13,623 nt of DNA from JANLQB01 sp043735935 (GCA_043735935.1 JAYTDO010000566.1:1-13623); one strand, 5' to 3'. Positions 6,765 to 13,623 are shown, numbered from the stretch's first letter. Numbers and translations are program-made. Notes: a model not told the origin generated them from the sequence alone.

Positions 6765-7502
6765 ATGAAGACCCTGATCGCCGATGACGACGAGATCACT
6801 CGACTGCTCCTGAGTTCGGTGCTCAGGAAGCTTGGACACGAGGTGCATGAGGCCAGCAATGGTCGCGAGGCACTCGACGCGTGGCAGGGTGGGGACTTTT
6901 CCCTGATCATCTCAGACTGGATGATGCCGGGCCTCGACGGCCTGGAATTTTGCCGCCGAGTCCGGACGACGAAGTGCACGAATTACACTTACCTCATCCT
7001 GCTCACCGCGCGTGCGGGGAAGGCGAACTTCCTCGAAGGGATGCAGGCCGGCGCCGATGACTTCGTGACGAAACCTTTCGAGAGAGATGCGCTGACGGCG
7101 CGGGTGCGCGTGGCTGAGCGCATCCTCGGCCTGCACGCGGAGTTGCGCGCGGCAAATACCGATCTCGAGCGCCGGGTGGGCGAGCGCACGGCGGATCTGG
7201 AAACCGCGTTGCGCGCAAAAACGGAGTTCCTCTCCCGCGCGAGCCATGAGCTGCGCACGCCGATGAATCATGTGCTCGGCTTCGCGCAGTTGCTGGCCAT
7301 GGACCCGCTCACTTCGGAGCAGGGAGACAGCGTCCAGCAAATCCTCACGAGCGGCGGGCACTTGCTCCAACTCATCGATCGCATCCTCGCTGTCGCGCAG
7401 TCGCGTTCGGACGATTTGCGTTTCCTCGACGCGCGCACCACCGCCTCCGCTCCCGCCGCGCCCCATCCCTCGACCGACCACGCACCCGCCATCTCGCTAT
7501 GA
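6765..7502 (+). CDS. REC-DHp protein lacking an ATPase domain, first gene of the kai operon
   Basis: This is a 245-residue protein. A receiver (about 1-118) has D7-D9, phospho-acceptor D51 in IISDWMMPGLDG, T81 and K103. It is followed by a heptad-like coiled coil (about 122-152) and a HisKA-type dimerisation/phosphotransfer domain with H161 in SRASHELRTPM (about 152-212). The chain then ends in an Ala/Pro-rich tail with no HATPase domain. Only about 90 bases remain before the stop, too few to hide one in another frame. It cannot autophosphorylate by itself; it may act as a phosphotransfer hub between D51 and H161, or as a substrate of one of the operon's kinases. The stop overlaps the kaiC start (ATGA, 7499-7502), so the two are translationally coupled. 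ATG 6765 was chosen over TTG 6759, two codons upstream in the same frame. No Shine-Dalgarno sequence is present. Confidence 0.92.
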   Translation: MKTLIADDDEITRLLLSSVLRKLGHEVHEASNGREALDAWQGGDFSLIISDWMMPGLDGLEFCRRVRTTKCTNYTYLILLTARAGKANFLEGMQAGADDFVTKPFERDALTARVRVAERILGLHAELRAANTDLERRVGERTADLETALRAKTEFLSRASHELRTPMNHVLGFAQLLAMDPLTSEQGDSVQQILTSGGHLLQLIDRILAVAQSRSDDLRFLDARTTASAPAAPHPSTDHAPAISL

Positions 7503-9253
7503 AAAAACTCCCGAAACTCTCCCTCCCAAAAACGCTCCGCAAAGCCCCCACCGGCATTCGCGGGCTCGATGAAATCACCGGCGGGGGACTGCCGGCAGGC
7601 CGGCCCACGCTGATCTGCGGCGGCGCGGGCTGCGGCAAGACTTTGCTGGCGATGGAGTTTCTGGTGCGCGGCGCGACCGAGTTTGGCGAGCCGGGGGTCT
7701 TCGTGGCCTTTGAGGAAACGGGCGAGGAACTGACGGAAAACGTGGCGTCGCTGGGCTTCGATTTGCAGAAGCTCGTCGCCGAAAAAAAGCTGCTGCTCGA
7801 TTACGTTTACGTCGATCGCAACGAGTTCGAGGAGACCGGCGAATACGATCTCGAAGGGCTCTTCATCCGGCTCGGTTACGCGATCGATTCGATCAAGGCC
7901 AAGCGCGTCGTGCTCGACACGATCGAAGTCCTTTTCGGCGCCCTGCCGAATCAAAGCCTGGTGCGCGCGGAGCTGCGCCGGCTCTTCCGCTGGCTCAAGG
8001 AGAAAGGCGTCTCGGTCATCATGACGGGCGAGCGCGGCGACGGCACGCTGACTCGTTTTGGCCTGGAGGAATACGTCTCCGATTGCGTGATCTCGCTCGA
8101 TCATCGCGTGGTCGATCAGGTCACCACGCGGCGCATCCGGGTGGTCAAATACCGCGGCACCACGCACGGCACCAACGAGTATCCTTTTCTCATCGAGAAG
8201 GAGGGCATCTCGATCTGGCCGATCACTTCCGTGCAGATGGAACACACCGCGTCCCTCGAGCGCATTCCGACGGGCATCGAACGGCTCGACACCATGCTGG
8301 ATGGCAAGGGGTTCTATCGCGGGAGCAGCATCCTCCTCTCGGGCACCGCGGGCACGGGCAAGACGAGCATGGCGGCGACCTTTGCCGACGCCACCTGCCG
8401 CCGCGGGGAGCGCTGCCTCTTCTTTTCCTTCGAAGAATCGTCCAGCCAGATCATGCGCAACATGGGCACGATCGGGCTCGACCTGGAGCAGTGGGTGAAA
8501 AAGGGGCGGCTCCAATTTCAGACCGTGCGACCTTTCTATCACGGCTTGGAGACCCATCTTTCGCGGAAGATTCAGGCCATCTCCGAGTTCGCGCCGGATG
8601 TCGTGATCCTCGATCCGATCTCCGGTTTGGAAACGACCGGCACGGGCCTGGAGATCAAATCGGCACTGATGCGACTGCTCGATTGGCTGAAGCAAAAAGG
8701 GATCACCGTGATGCTCACCGATCTGACGCTGGGCAGCTCGCTCGAGCGTGCGGACGGCTCGATTTCCCCGCTCGTGGATACGTGGCTGGTGCTGCGCGAT
8801 CTGGAGACGAACGGCGAGCGCAACCGCGGCCTGCACATCCTGAAATCGCGCGGCATGGCGAGCTCGAATCAGGTCCGCGAATTCATGGTGACCAACAAGG
8901 GCATCAAGCTCACCGACGTTTACATCGGCCCGAGCGGCATGCTCACCGGTTCGGCGCGCGTGCAGCAGGAAGGGCGGGAGCGGGCGGAAGTGGTGACGCT
9001 GAGCGAGGAGGCCGAGCGGCAGCAACTGGCGCTCGAATGCAAACGCGCCGCCCTCGAGGCGCAGATTGCCGCGCTGCGCGCCGAATTTTCGAGCGAGGAA
9101 GCCATCATCACGCGCACCGTCACCAAGGACAAACTGCGCGGAGCGGTGCTCGCGCTCGATGAGGCGGCGATGGGTCGCAGCCGCAAGGGCGACATCGTCA
9201 AAACCAACGGCATCCGGTCACGGCAGAACCTCCGCGGAGGGAGGCACGCATGA
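7499..9253 (+). CDS. kaiC: KaiC-like double-RecA ATPase/autokinase
   Basis: This 584-residue KaiC homologue has two tandem RecA/KaiC domains. CI (about 16-245) has Walker A GGAGCGKT (41-48), catalytic E72/E73 and Walker B around D140. CII (about 254-485) has Walker A GTAGTGKT (282-289), E312/E313 and Walker B around D372. KaiC forms hexamers; CI hydrolyses ATP and binds KaiB, and CII carries autokinase and phosphatase activity. Aligned to the Synechococcus region TDSHIST, this protein reads ADGSISP. The Ser equivalent to S431 is kept (S423), the T432 position is Pro (P424) and the T426 position is Ala (A418). After LTGSAR (482-487) it adds a long charged helix or coiled coil (about 488-556) and a basic tail, in place of the short KaiA-binding tail of cyanobacterial KaiC (519 residues). 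It overlaps the genes on both sides by ATGA, and its own start has no Shine-Dalgarno sequence. The family call is secure; clock function is not implied. Confidence 0.96.
   Translation: MKKLPKLSLPKTLRKAPTGIRGLDEITGGGLPAGRPTLICGGAGCGKTLLAMEFLVRGATEFGEPGVFVAFEETGEELTENVASLGFDLQKLVAEKKLLLDYVYVDRNEFEETGEYDLEGLFIRLGYAIDSIKAKRVVLDTIEVLFGALPNQSLVRAELRRLFRWLKEKGVSVIMTGERGDGTLTRFGLEEYVSDCVISLDHRVVDQVTTRRIRVVKYRGTTHGTNEYPFLIEKEGISIWPITSVQMEHTASLERIPTGIERLDTMLDGKGFYRGSSILLSGTAGTGKTSMAATFADATCRRGERCLFFSFEESSSQIMRNMGTIGLDLEQWVKKGRLQFQTVRPFYHGLETHLSRKIQAISEFAPDVVILDPISGLETTGTGLEIKSALMRLLDWLKQKGITVMLTDLTLGSSLERADGSISPLVDTWLVLRDLETNGERNRGLHILKSRGMASSNQVREFMVTNKGIKLTDVYIGPSGMLTGSARVQQEGRERAEVVTLSEEAERQQLALECKRAALEAQIAALRAEFSSEEAIITRTVTKDKLRGAVLALDEAAMGRSRKGDIVKTNGIRSRQNLRGGRHA
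9229..9244 (+). promoter_or_regulatory. Strong but maskable Shine-Dalgarno of kaiB1
   Basis: GGAGGGAGG (9236-9244) lies five bases before the kaiB1 ATG at 9250, inside the last kaiC codons. CCTCC at 9229-9233 can pair with GGAGG at 9240-9244 across a six-base loop, hiding the site until a ribosome finishing kaiC opens it. This is a simple arrangement for translational coupling. The pairing is directly visible; its effect is inferred. Confidence 0.5.
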
Positions 9254-9621
9254 AAATTCCGGCCCAACCAGCTCCCGAGCGCAAGGGGGCGGGAGCCGTC
9301 GGCGCCGATGCGCCCCCCGTTCCTTGGGATCTCCGGCTCTACGTCGCCGGGGCCACGCCGAAATCCGTCGCGGCTTTGCGCAACCTCGAGCTCCTATGCG
9401 AAGAGCACCTCGCTGGCCGCTACCGCATCGAGATCATCGATCTGATGAAGAATCCTCATCTCGCCCAGCACGATCAGATTCTGGCGGTGCCGACGCTCGT
9501 GCGCCGAATGCCCGACTCCGTTCGCAAGGTCGTCGGGAATCTTTCCGACACCGCGCGGGTTCTCGCCGGCCTCGACCTCGGCGATTCACCGGCGAGCTGG
9601 AAGGAGGCGAAAAATGTCTGA
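9250..9621 (+). CDS. kaiB: KaiB-like protein 1
   Basis: This 123-residue thioredoxin-fold KaiB homologue has a 25-residue Ala/Pro-rich N-terminal extension. The core (about 27-112) carries the family signatures LRLYVAGATPKSVAAL, IIDLMKNPHLAQHDQILAVP, PTLVRRMP, VRKVVGNLSD and VLAGLDL, close to cyanobacterial KaiB. KaiB switches fold to bind the KaiC CI ring and alters its phosphorylation cycle. The Gly equivalent to G89 and the Asp equivalent to D91 of Thermosynechococcus KaiB are retained (G107, D109). The PPP stretch before VRR is replaced by PDS. The start overlaps the kaiC stop by ATGA (9250-9253) and has a strong Shine-Dalgarno sequence. The C-terminus (GDSPASWKEAKNV) lacks the acidic tail of cyanobacterial KaiB. 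Identity as KaiB family is secure; binding to this KaiC is inferred from linkage. Confidence 0.95.
   Translation: MKIPAQPAPERKGAGAVGADAPPVPWDLRLYVAGATPKSVAALRNLELLCEEHLAGRYRIEIIDLMKNPHLAQHDQILAVPTLVRRMPDSVRKVVGNLSDTARVLAGLDLGDSPASWKEAKNV
9601..9607 (+). promoter_or_regulatory. Strong Shine-Dalgarno of kaiB2
   Basis: AAGGAGG lies six bases before the kaiB2 ATG at 9614 and is embedded in the last codons of kaiB1. Together with the kaiB1 site it is one of only two convincing Shine-Dalgarno sequences in this operon. Confidence 0.65.
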
Positions 9622-9943
9622 CGACACGACAGACCCGCCCTCCGAAGGAACCGGGGACGGCACCTATGTCCTGCGACTCTACGTGGCCGGGAGCACACCC
9701 CAATCCAGCCGCGCGCTGACGAATCTGAAGACAATCTGTGAGACGCGCCTGAAGGACCGCTACGTCCTCACGGTGGTCGATCTTTACGAGCAGCAAGACA
9801 GCGCCCGTGCGGACGAGATCGTGGTCGCTCCGACGCTCGTGCGGCAATCACCGCTGCCGGTTCGCCGCGTGGTCGGTGACCTATCGAACACCGCGCAGGT
9901 GCTGGCGGCCCTGGATCTGGCCTTCGCAATTCCTCACCCATGA
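9614..9943 (+). CDS. kaiB: KaiB-like protein 2
   Basis: This second KaiB homologue, 109 residues, has a 17-residue Asp/Gly-rich N-terminal extension. The core (about 18-103) shows LRLYVAGSTPQSSRALTNL, VVDLYEQQDSARADEIVVAP, PTLVRQSP, LPVRRVVGDLSN and VLAALDL. It diverges from KaiB1 mainly in the DLYEQQDSAR segment, where KaiB1 has the usual LMKNPHLAQ. At the position of T. elongatus G89 it has Ala (A99), while the Asp equivalent to D91 is kept (D101). In cyanobacterial KaiB, substitution of that Gly by Ala is known to favour the KaiC-binding, fold-switched state. The start overlaps the end of kaiB1 by eight bases and the stop overlaps the next kinase by ATGA (9940-9943). It may act on the same KaiC with different kinetics, or on a kinase instead; neither can be told from sequence. 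Confidence 0.94.
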   Translation: MSDDTTDPPSEGTGDGTYVLRLYVAGSTPQSSRALTNLKTICETRLKDRYVLTVVDLYEQQDSARADEIVVAPTLVRQSPLPVRRVVGDLSNTAQVLAALDLAFAIPHP

Positions 9944-11670
9944 ACCCACCGACGACTTCCGAGGATTTGATGAACGAGGTCGCGGAGCTGCGCGCCCGAC
10001 TCGTCGAGAGCAACGAAATCCTCCGCGCCATCCGCAACGGCGAAGTGGATGCCGTGCTGGCGCAGGGTCCGCAGGGCGATCAGCTCTTCACGCTGAAAGG
10101 CGCGGATGATCCGTATCGTGTCCTCATCGAGGAGATGAATCAGGGCGCCGTCACGCTCTCCGCCGACGGCTCGATCCTTTATGGCAACCGCCGCTTCGCC
10201 GAACTGCTGAAGCTGCCGCTGGAAAAGATCGTCGGCTACGGGTTCGACTCCTTTGTCGCGCCCGACGAACGCGGAGCGTTTGCGGCTCTGCTCGAGACGG
10301 GTCGCACTTCGAGCAGCGCTGGCGAGATCACGCTCTGCGCGGCAGACGCAACGCCCGTCCCGCTGCAGCTCGCGCTCAGTCCGCTGCCCGCGGAATCCGC
10401 CGCGGCGATCTGTCTCGTCGCCACCGATATCAGCGAGAGCCGCCGCACCATGCGACGGTTGGTGGAGACGCAGCAGGAAGCGAAAGAGGCCAGCGCGGAA
10501 GCGGGGCGGGCCAATGCGGCGAAGAGCGAATTCCTCGCGAATATGAGCCACGAGATTCGCACGCCGATGAACGGGATCATCGGCATGACCGATCTCGCGC
10601 TCGAGACCGACCTCGATGGAGACCAGCGCAACTATCTCGGGATGGTGCAAACCTCCGCGCACGCGCTGCTCGGCTTGATCAACGACATCCTCGATTTCTC
10701 GAAGATCGAAGCCGGCAAATTGGAGCTGGAGGCCATCGATTTCAGCCTTCGGGATTGCTTCGGAGGCTTGCTCAAGCCGCTCGCCCTTCGAGCGAAGCAG
10801 AAGGGGCTCGAGCTGACTTCAGACATTCCCGAGGACCTGGCCGATCACCTGACCGGCGACCCGCTGCGACTGAGGCAAATCCTCATCAACCTGACGGACA
10901 ACGCGATCAAGTTCACCGATCGCGGCTCCGTGAAACTGAGCGTCGTCGCCGAGACCGGCGTGGACCACGAGTTCTACCTGCACTTCACCGTCGCCGACAC
11001 GGGCGTCGGCATTGCCGCGGCCAAGCAGGCGCTGATCTTCCACGCCTTCGCGCAAGCCGACGGGTCCACCACGCGCACTCACGGCGGCACGGGGCTCGGG
11101 CTGGCCATCGCTTCCCAGTTGGTCGGGAAAATGGGCGGGCGGATGTGGGTCGAGAGCGTCGAGGGCAAAGGCACCACCTTTCATTTCAACATCCTTCTGC
11201 TCATCGCGAGCAGCGGCTCGGCGCCCGCAGTCCTCGGAGTGGAAGCGCCGTCGATCGTCCGCGCCGCCCGGGCTCTGCGCATCCTGCTGGCCGAGGACAA
11301 CGTGATCAACAGCGCCCTCGCCACGGGCATCCTCGGCAAGCGCGGGCACTCGGTCTTCGTAGCGGCGAATGGCCGCGAGGCCGTGACAGCGGCCGCCGGG
11401 GAAGCGTTCGACCTGATCCTCATGGACGTGCAGATGCCGGAGATGGACGGCTTGGACGCGACGCGCAGCATTCGTGAAACCGAGCTGCGGACCGGCCGGC
11501 ACACCCCGATCGCGGCCATGACCGCGCACGCCATGACCGGCGACCGCGAGCGCTGCCTCGACGCCGGGATGGACGACTACCTTTCCAAGCCGCTGAACAA
11601 AAGTGAGCTGCTGACGCTGATCGCGCGCGTCGCTGCTCCCTTGCCGAGCGCCGCCTTCGCCACCTCCTGA
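9940..11670 (+). CDS. Soluble PAS-HisKA-HATPase-REC hybrid histidine kinase of the kai operon
   Basis: This 576-residue cytoplasmic kinase has no membrane segment. A short N-terminal coiled coil (about 7-30) leads into the EVDAVLAQGPQGDQLFTL motif common before this PAS type. The PAS domain (about 57-165) contains VTLSADGSILYGNRRFAELL. HisKA has H204 in FLANMSHEIRTPMNG. The HATPase domain (about 305-420) has N321, DTGVGI and HGGTGLGLA. The C-terminal REC (about 445-565) has E452/D453, D496 in LILMDVQMPEMDG, T528 and K550. The layout is BarA-like without the Hpt domain, so phosphate on D496 must go elsewhere, possibly to the DHp histidine of the operon's first gene. It has no KaiB-like sensor domain, unlike cyanobacterial SasA, so any KaiC coupling must be different. 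Its start overlaps kaiB2 by four bases and has no Shine-Dalgarno sequence. Confidence 0.96.
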   Translation: MNPPTTSEDLMNEVAELRARLVESNEILRAIRNGEVDAVLAQGPQGDQLFTLKGADDPYRVLIEEMNQGAVTLSADGSILYGNRRFAELLKLPLEKIVGYGFDSFVAPDERGAFAALLETGRTSSSAGEITLCAADATPVPLQLALSPLPAESAAAICLVATDISESRRTMRRLVETQQEAKEASAEAGRANAAKSEFLANMSHEIRTPMNGIIGMTDLALETDLDGDQRNYLGMVQTSAHALLGLINDILDFSKIEAGKLELEAIDFSLRDCFGGLLKPLALRAKQKGLELTSDIPEDLADHLTGDPLRLRQILINLTDNAIKFTDRGSVKLSVVAETGVDHEFYLHFTVADTGVGIAAAKQALIFHAFAQADGSTTRTHGGTGLGLAIASQLVGKMGGRMWVESVEGKGTTFHFNILLLIASSGSAPAVLGVEAPSIVRAARALRILLAEDNVINSALATGILGKRGHSVFVAANGREAVTAAAGEAFDLILMDVQMPEMDGLDATRSIRETELRTGRHTPIAAMTAHAMTGDRERCLDAGMDDYLSKPLNKSELLTLIARVAAPLPSAAFATS

Positions 11671-11676
11671 CATTCC

Positions 11677-13623
11677 ATGGAAAAACGTATTCCCACCTTG
11701 GTCGCCGCGGGTTTCGGTCTGCTGATCGTCCTTGGCCTTATGGCCAGCCTTTTCCTCATCAATGAGCTGCACCAGACCGTGGCGCAAGGGCGGGAGGTGG
11801 ACGCTGGTAGCTCCAATCTGCGCGCTTCGGTGCGTTCGCTCCGGGCGGATTATCTGGAGATGGGCCAGACGGTGAGCACTCAGTTGCTGCGACCGGAGAC
11901 TGCGACCGCCGAGGCGGATCCCCGGCCCGCTTTGATGCGCCTGAACGCCCATGCGGCCGCAAGCCTCGACCGCGCACGAGCCCATGCCCGCGGCGACGCG
12001 CTCCGGCGCGTGCTGCGCGACCTCCAGACCTACGATCGCGACGTCACTGATCGGCTGGAGAGCGAAATCCTCAGTCTCAACTCAAGTGATCCACAGGGAG
12101 CCCGGGACGTTTACCGGAACAAGTATCTGCCGGCGCAGCAGGAAAACATGCGGCTCGTCGATGAGGCGCTGCGACTCGCCACTGCGGAGATCGCCGGGAT
12201 GAGCGAGCGCTGGGGGGCCGACTCGGCCCGGGCGCAGCTTTGGTCCCGCGGCGCGATTGCGCTCTTTCTCCTGCTCGGCGTGGCCAGCGCGGTCTTCTTT
12301 GCCCGCGTCGTGAGGGTGCTGGTGCGTAAAAGCGAGGCGGCAAGTGGCCTCGCCCGCGATGTGATGGAGAAGTCGATCGACATCATTTGTTCGATCGATG
12401 CCGCGGGTTGCTTCACCACGATCAACGCCGCGTGCGAGACGACTTGGGGCTATCGGCCGGACGAGTTGCTGGGCCGCCCCTACATCGATTTCGTGCATCC
12501 GGATGATGTCGAGAAAACGAACGTCGCCGCTGCGGAAATCATCGCCGGGACATCGTCCGCGCGTTTCGAAAATCGCGTCCTCCACAAGGACGGCCCCGCG
12601 GTCCACATCCTTTGGTCATCCCGCTGGTCAGCCGAGGAGCAGGCCTTCTTCTGCGTGGCGCATGACGTGACCGAAAGCCAGCAAGCCGCCACCGCGTCGC
12701 TGGAAGCGAAACGCTTCCTGCAATCCACGCTCGACGCTCTTTCTTCGCACATCGCCATCCTCGACGACGCGGGGGCGATCATCGGAGTCAATGGCGCCTG
12801 GAGCAAATTTGCCACCGCGAACCAGGGCGAAAAGCGCCTGCGCGGCATCGGCGACAATTACCTCCAGCTCTGCGACCGAGCGACCGGCCAGTATTCTGAG
12901 GAGGCCGGCCCAATGGCGGCCGGCATTCGGGCGGTGATGACTGGAGAGGTCGAAACCTTTGCGCTGGAATACCCCTGCCACAGCCCGACCGAGGAGCGCT
13001 GGTTCATCGCGCGAGTGACGCGCTTTGAAACCCACGGCGTCGTGCGGGTGGTGGTGGCGCACGAAAATATCTCCGCCCGCAAGCGCGCGGAGCTTGCGTT
13101 GAAAGGCAGCGAAGAGTTGCTCCGGCGGGTGATGGATAGCAGCCAGGACTGCATCAAGATTCTGAACCTCGAAGGCGAGCTGCTGTGGATGAACGAAGGC
13201 GGCCAGAGGATCATGGAGATCGATGATTTCGAGCCGCTCAAGAAATGCGTCTGGATCGACCTTTGGCCTGACGAAGCGCGCGGCTCGGCCCGTGGTGCGC
13301 TGGCCCTCGCCCAGCGTAATCAGGTCGGCAAATTCAGCGGCTTTTGTCCGACGGCCAAAGGAACGCCGCGCTGGTGGGAGGTGGTCGTAACTCCAATCCT
13401 CGATGACGAAGGACAGCCGGAAAAGATCCTCTCGGTCTCGCGGGACATCACCGCGCGGCGGGAAGTGGAACTCGAGGTCGTGCGCGCCAAGGAGGCGGCA
13501 GAAGCGGCCACCCGCGCGAAGAGCGAATTCCTCGCGAACATGAGTCACGAAATTCGCACGCCGATGAATGGCATCCTCGGCATGACCGACCTCGTGCTCG
13601 ACTCGGAGCTGACCGGGCGTCAG
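11677..13623 (+). CDS. Transmembrane triple-PAS histidine kinase (3' end outside window)
   Basis: Starting at ATG 11677, six bases after the previous stop, the frame is open to the right edge (649 residues, incomplete). TM1 (about 7-28) and TM2 (about 191-212) flank a helical extracytoplasmic region of about 160 residues, resembling four-helix-bundle sensor domains of chemoreceptors and kinases. Three PAS domains follow: about 225-335 (SIDAAGCFTTINAACETTWGY), 345-465 (with LEYPCHSPTEERWF) and 480-595 (ending VSRDITARRE). A HisKA domain then begins with H624 in FLANMSHEIRTPMNG. The ATPase domain, and probably a receiver, lie beyond the window. The H-box segment is almost the same as in the preceding kinase, including at base level, which suggests a shared origin. 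It probably senses an external or membrane signal and feeds the Kai module. There is no Shine-Dalgarno sequence, so translation likely follows from the upstream gene. Confidence 0.94.
   Translation, partial: MEKRIPTLVAAGFGLLIVLGLMASLFLINELHQTVAQGREVDAGSSNLRASVRSLRADYLEMGQTVSTQLLRPETATAEADPRPALMRLNAHAAASLDRARAHARGDALRRVLRDLQTYDRDVTDRLESEILSLNSSDPQGARDVYRNKYLPAQQENMRLVDEALRLATAEIAGMSERWGADSARAQLWSRGAIALFLLLGVASAVFFARVVRVLVRKSEAASGLARDVMEKSIDIICSIDAAGCFTTINAACETTWGYRPDELLGRPYIDFVHPDDVEKTNVAAAEIIAGTSSARFENRVLHKDGPAVHILWSSRWSAEEQAFFCVAHDVTESQQAATASLEAKRFLQSTLDALSSHIAILDDAGAIIGVNGAWSKFATANQGEKRLRGIGDNYLQLCDRATGQYSEEAGPMAAGIRAVMTGEVETFALEYPCHSPTEERWFIARVTRFETHGVVRVVVAHENISARKRAELALKGSEELLRRVMDSSQDCIKILNLEGELLWMNEGGQRIMEIDDFEPLKKCVWIDLWPDEARGSARGALALAQRNQVGKFSGFCPTAKGTPRWWEVVVTPILDDEGQPEKILSVSRDITARREVELEVVRAKEAAEAATRAKSEFLANMSHEIRTPMNGILGMTDLVLDSELTGRQ

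Noticed and set aside
7268..9025. Long open frame on the minus strand opposite kaiC (about 585 codons)
   Set aside because: It lies antisense to an unambiguous KaiC and has no recognisable motif or proper start context; explained by third-position GC bias.
9229..9240. Perfect 12-base palindrome CCTCCGCGGAGG as a protein-binding site
   Set aside because: It lies within the kaiC C-terminal codons and is better explained by the adjoining kaiB1 ribosome site and its complement.
10819..11985. Long minus-strand frame opposite the two kai-operon kinases
   Set aside because: It crosses the boundary of two real genes, is Gln/His/Arg-rich and has no family features.
1..13623. CRISPR arrays, insertion sequences, integrases, tRNA or rRNA genes
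   Set aside because: No regularly spaced direct repeats, transposase or integrase motifs, or RNA-gene signatures were seen on either strand.

Overview
The window is a high-GC bacterial segment dominated by two-component signal transduction, with a KaiA-less, KaiC/KaiB-based operon at its centre. Phylum is not certain. Multi-PAS hybrid kinases with HDFNN-type and SHELRTP/SHEIRTP-type H-boxes, several starts without Shine-Dalgarno sequences, and a KaiC with a long C-terminal helix would fit Verrucomicrobiota, Planctomycetota or Acidobacteriota. This is weak taxonomic evidence.

Layout. 1-81 (+): C-terminal Pro/Glu-rich tail of a gene that starts outside. 1-454 (-): an EamA/DMT-like membrane-protein reading frame with unclear ends. 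733-3576 (+): a membrane-anchored hybrid histidine kinase (DUF4118-like, PAS-PAS-GAF-HisKA-HATPase-REC). 3604-3985 (-): remains of an unidentified gene broken by two apparent frameshifts and one stop. 3986-4100: non-coding with several small hairpins. 6501->4101 (-): a NarL-type response regulator followed by a REC-HK-REC hybrid kinase, with a bipartite hairpin covering the regulator's stop codon. 6502-6764: a divergent regulatory region with a 7-7-7 inverted repeat. 6765->13623 (+): a six-gene, tightly overlapping operon: REC-DHp protein without an ATPase domain, double-domain KaiC, KaiB1, KaiB2, PAS-HK-REC hybrid kinase, and a transmembrane triple-PAS histidine kinase that runs off the right edge.

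How the genes may work together (inference). KaiC and the two KaiBs would form a phosphorylation- or ATPase-driven timing or state switch without KaiA. The REC-DHp protein, translationally coupled to kaiC, and the two downstream kinases would carry its input or output as a phosphorelay. No operon protein visible in the window has a DNA-binding domain. The only DNA-binding protein is the divergently encoded NarL-type regulator, which is therefore the best local candidate for an output. Notable details: KaiC keeps the Ser but has Pro in place of Thr at the classical CII phosphorylation pair; KaiB2 has Ala where KaiB1 keeps the fold-switch Gly; and the two kaiB genes are the only ones in the operon with strong Shine-Dalgarno sequences.
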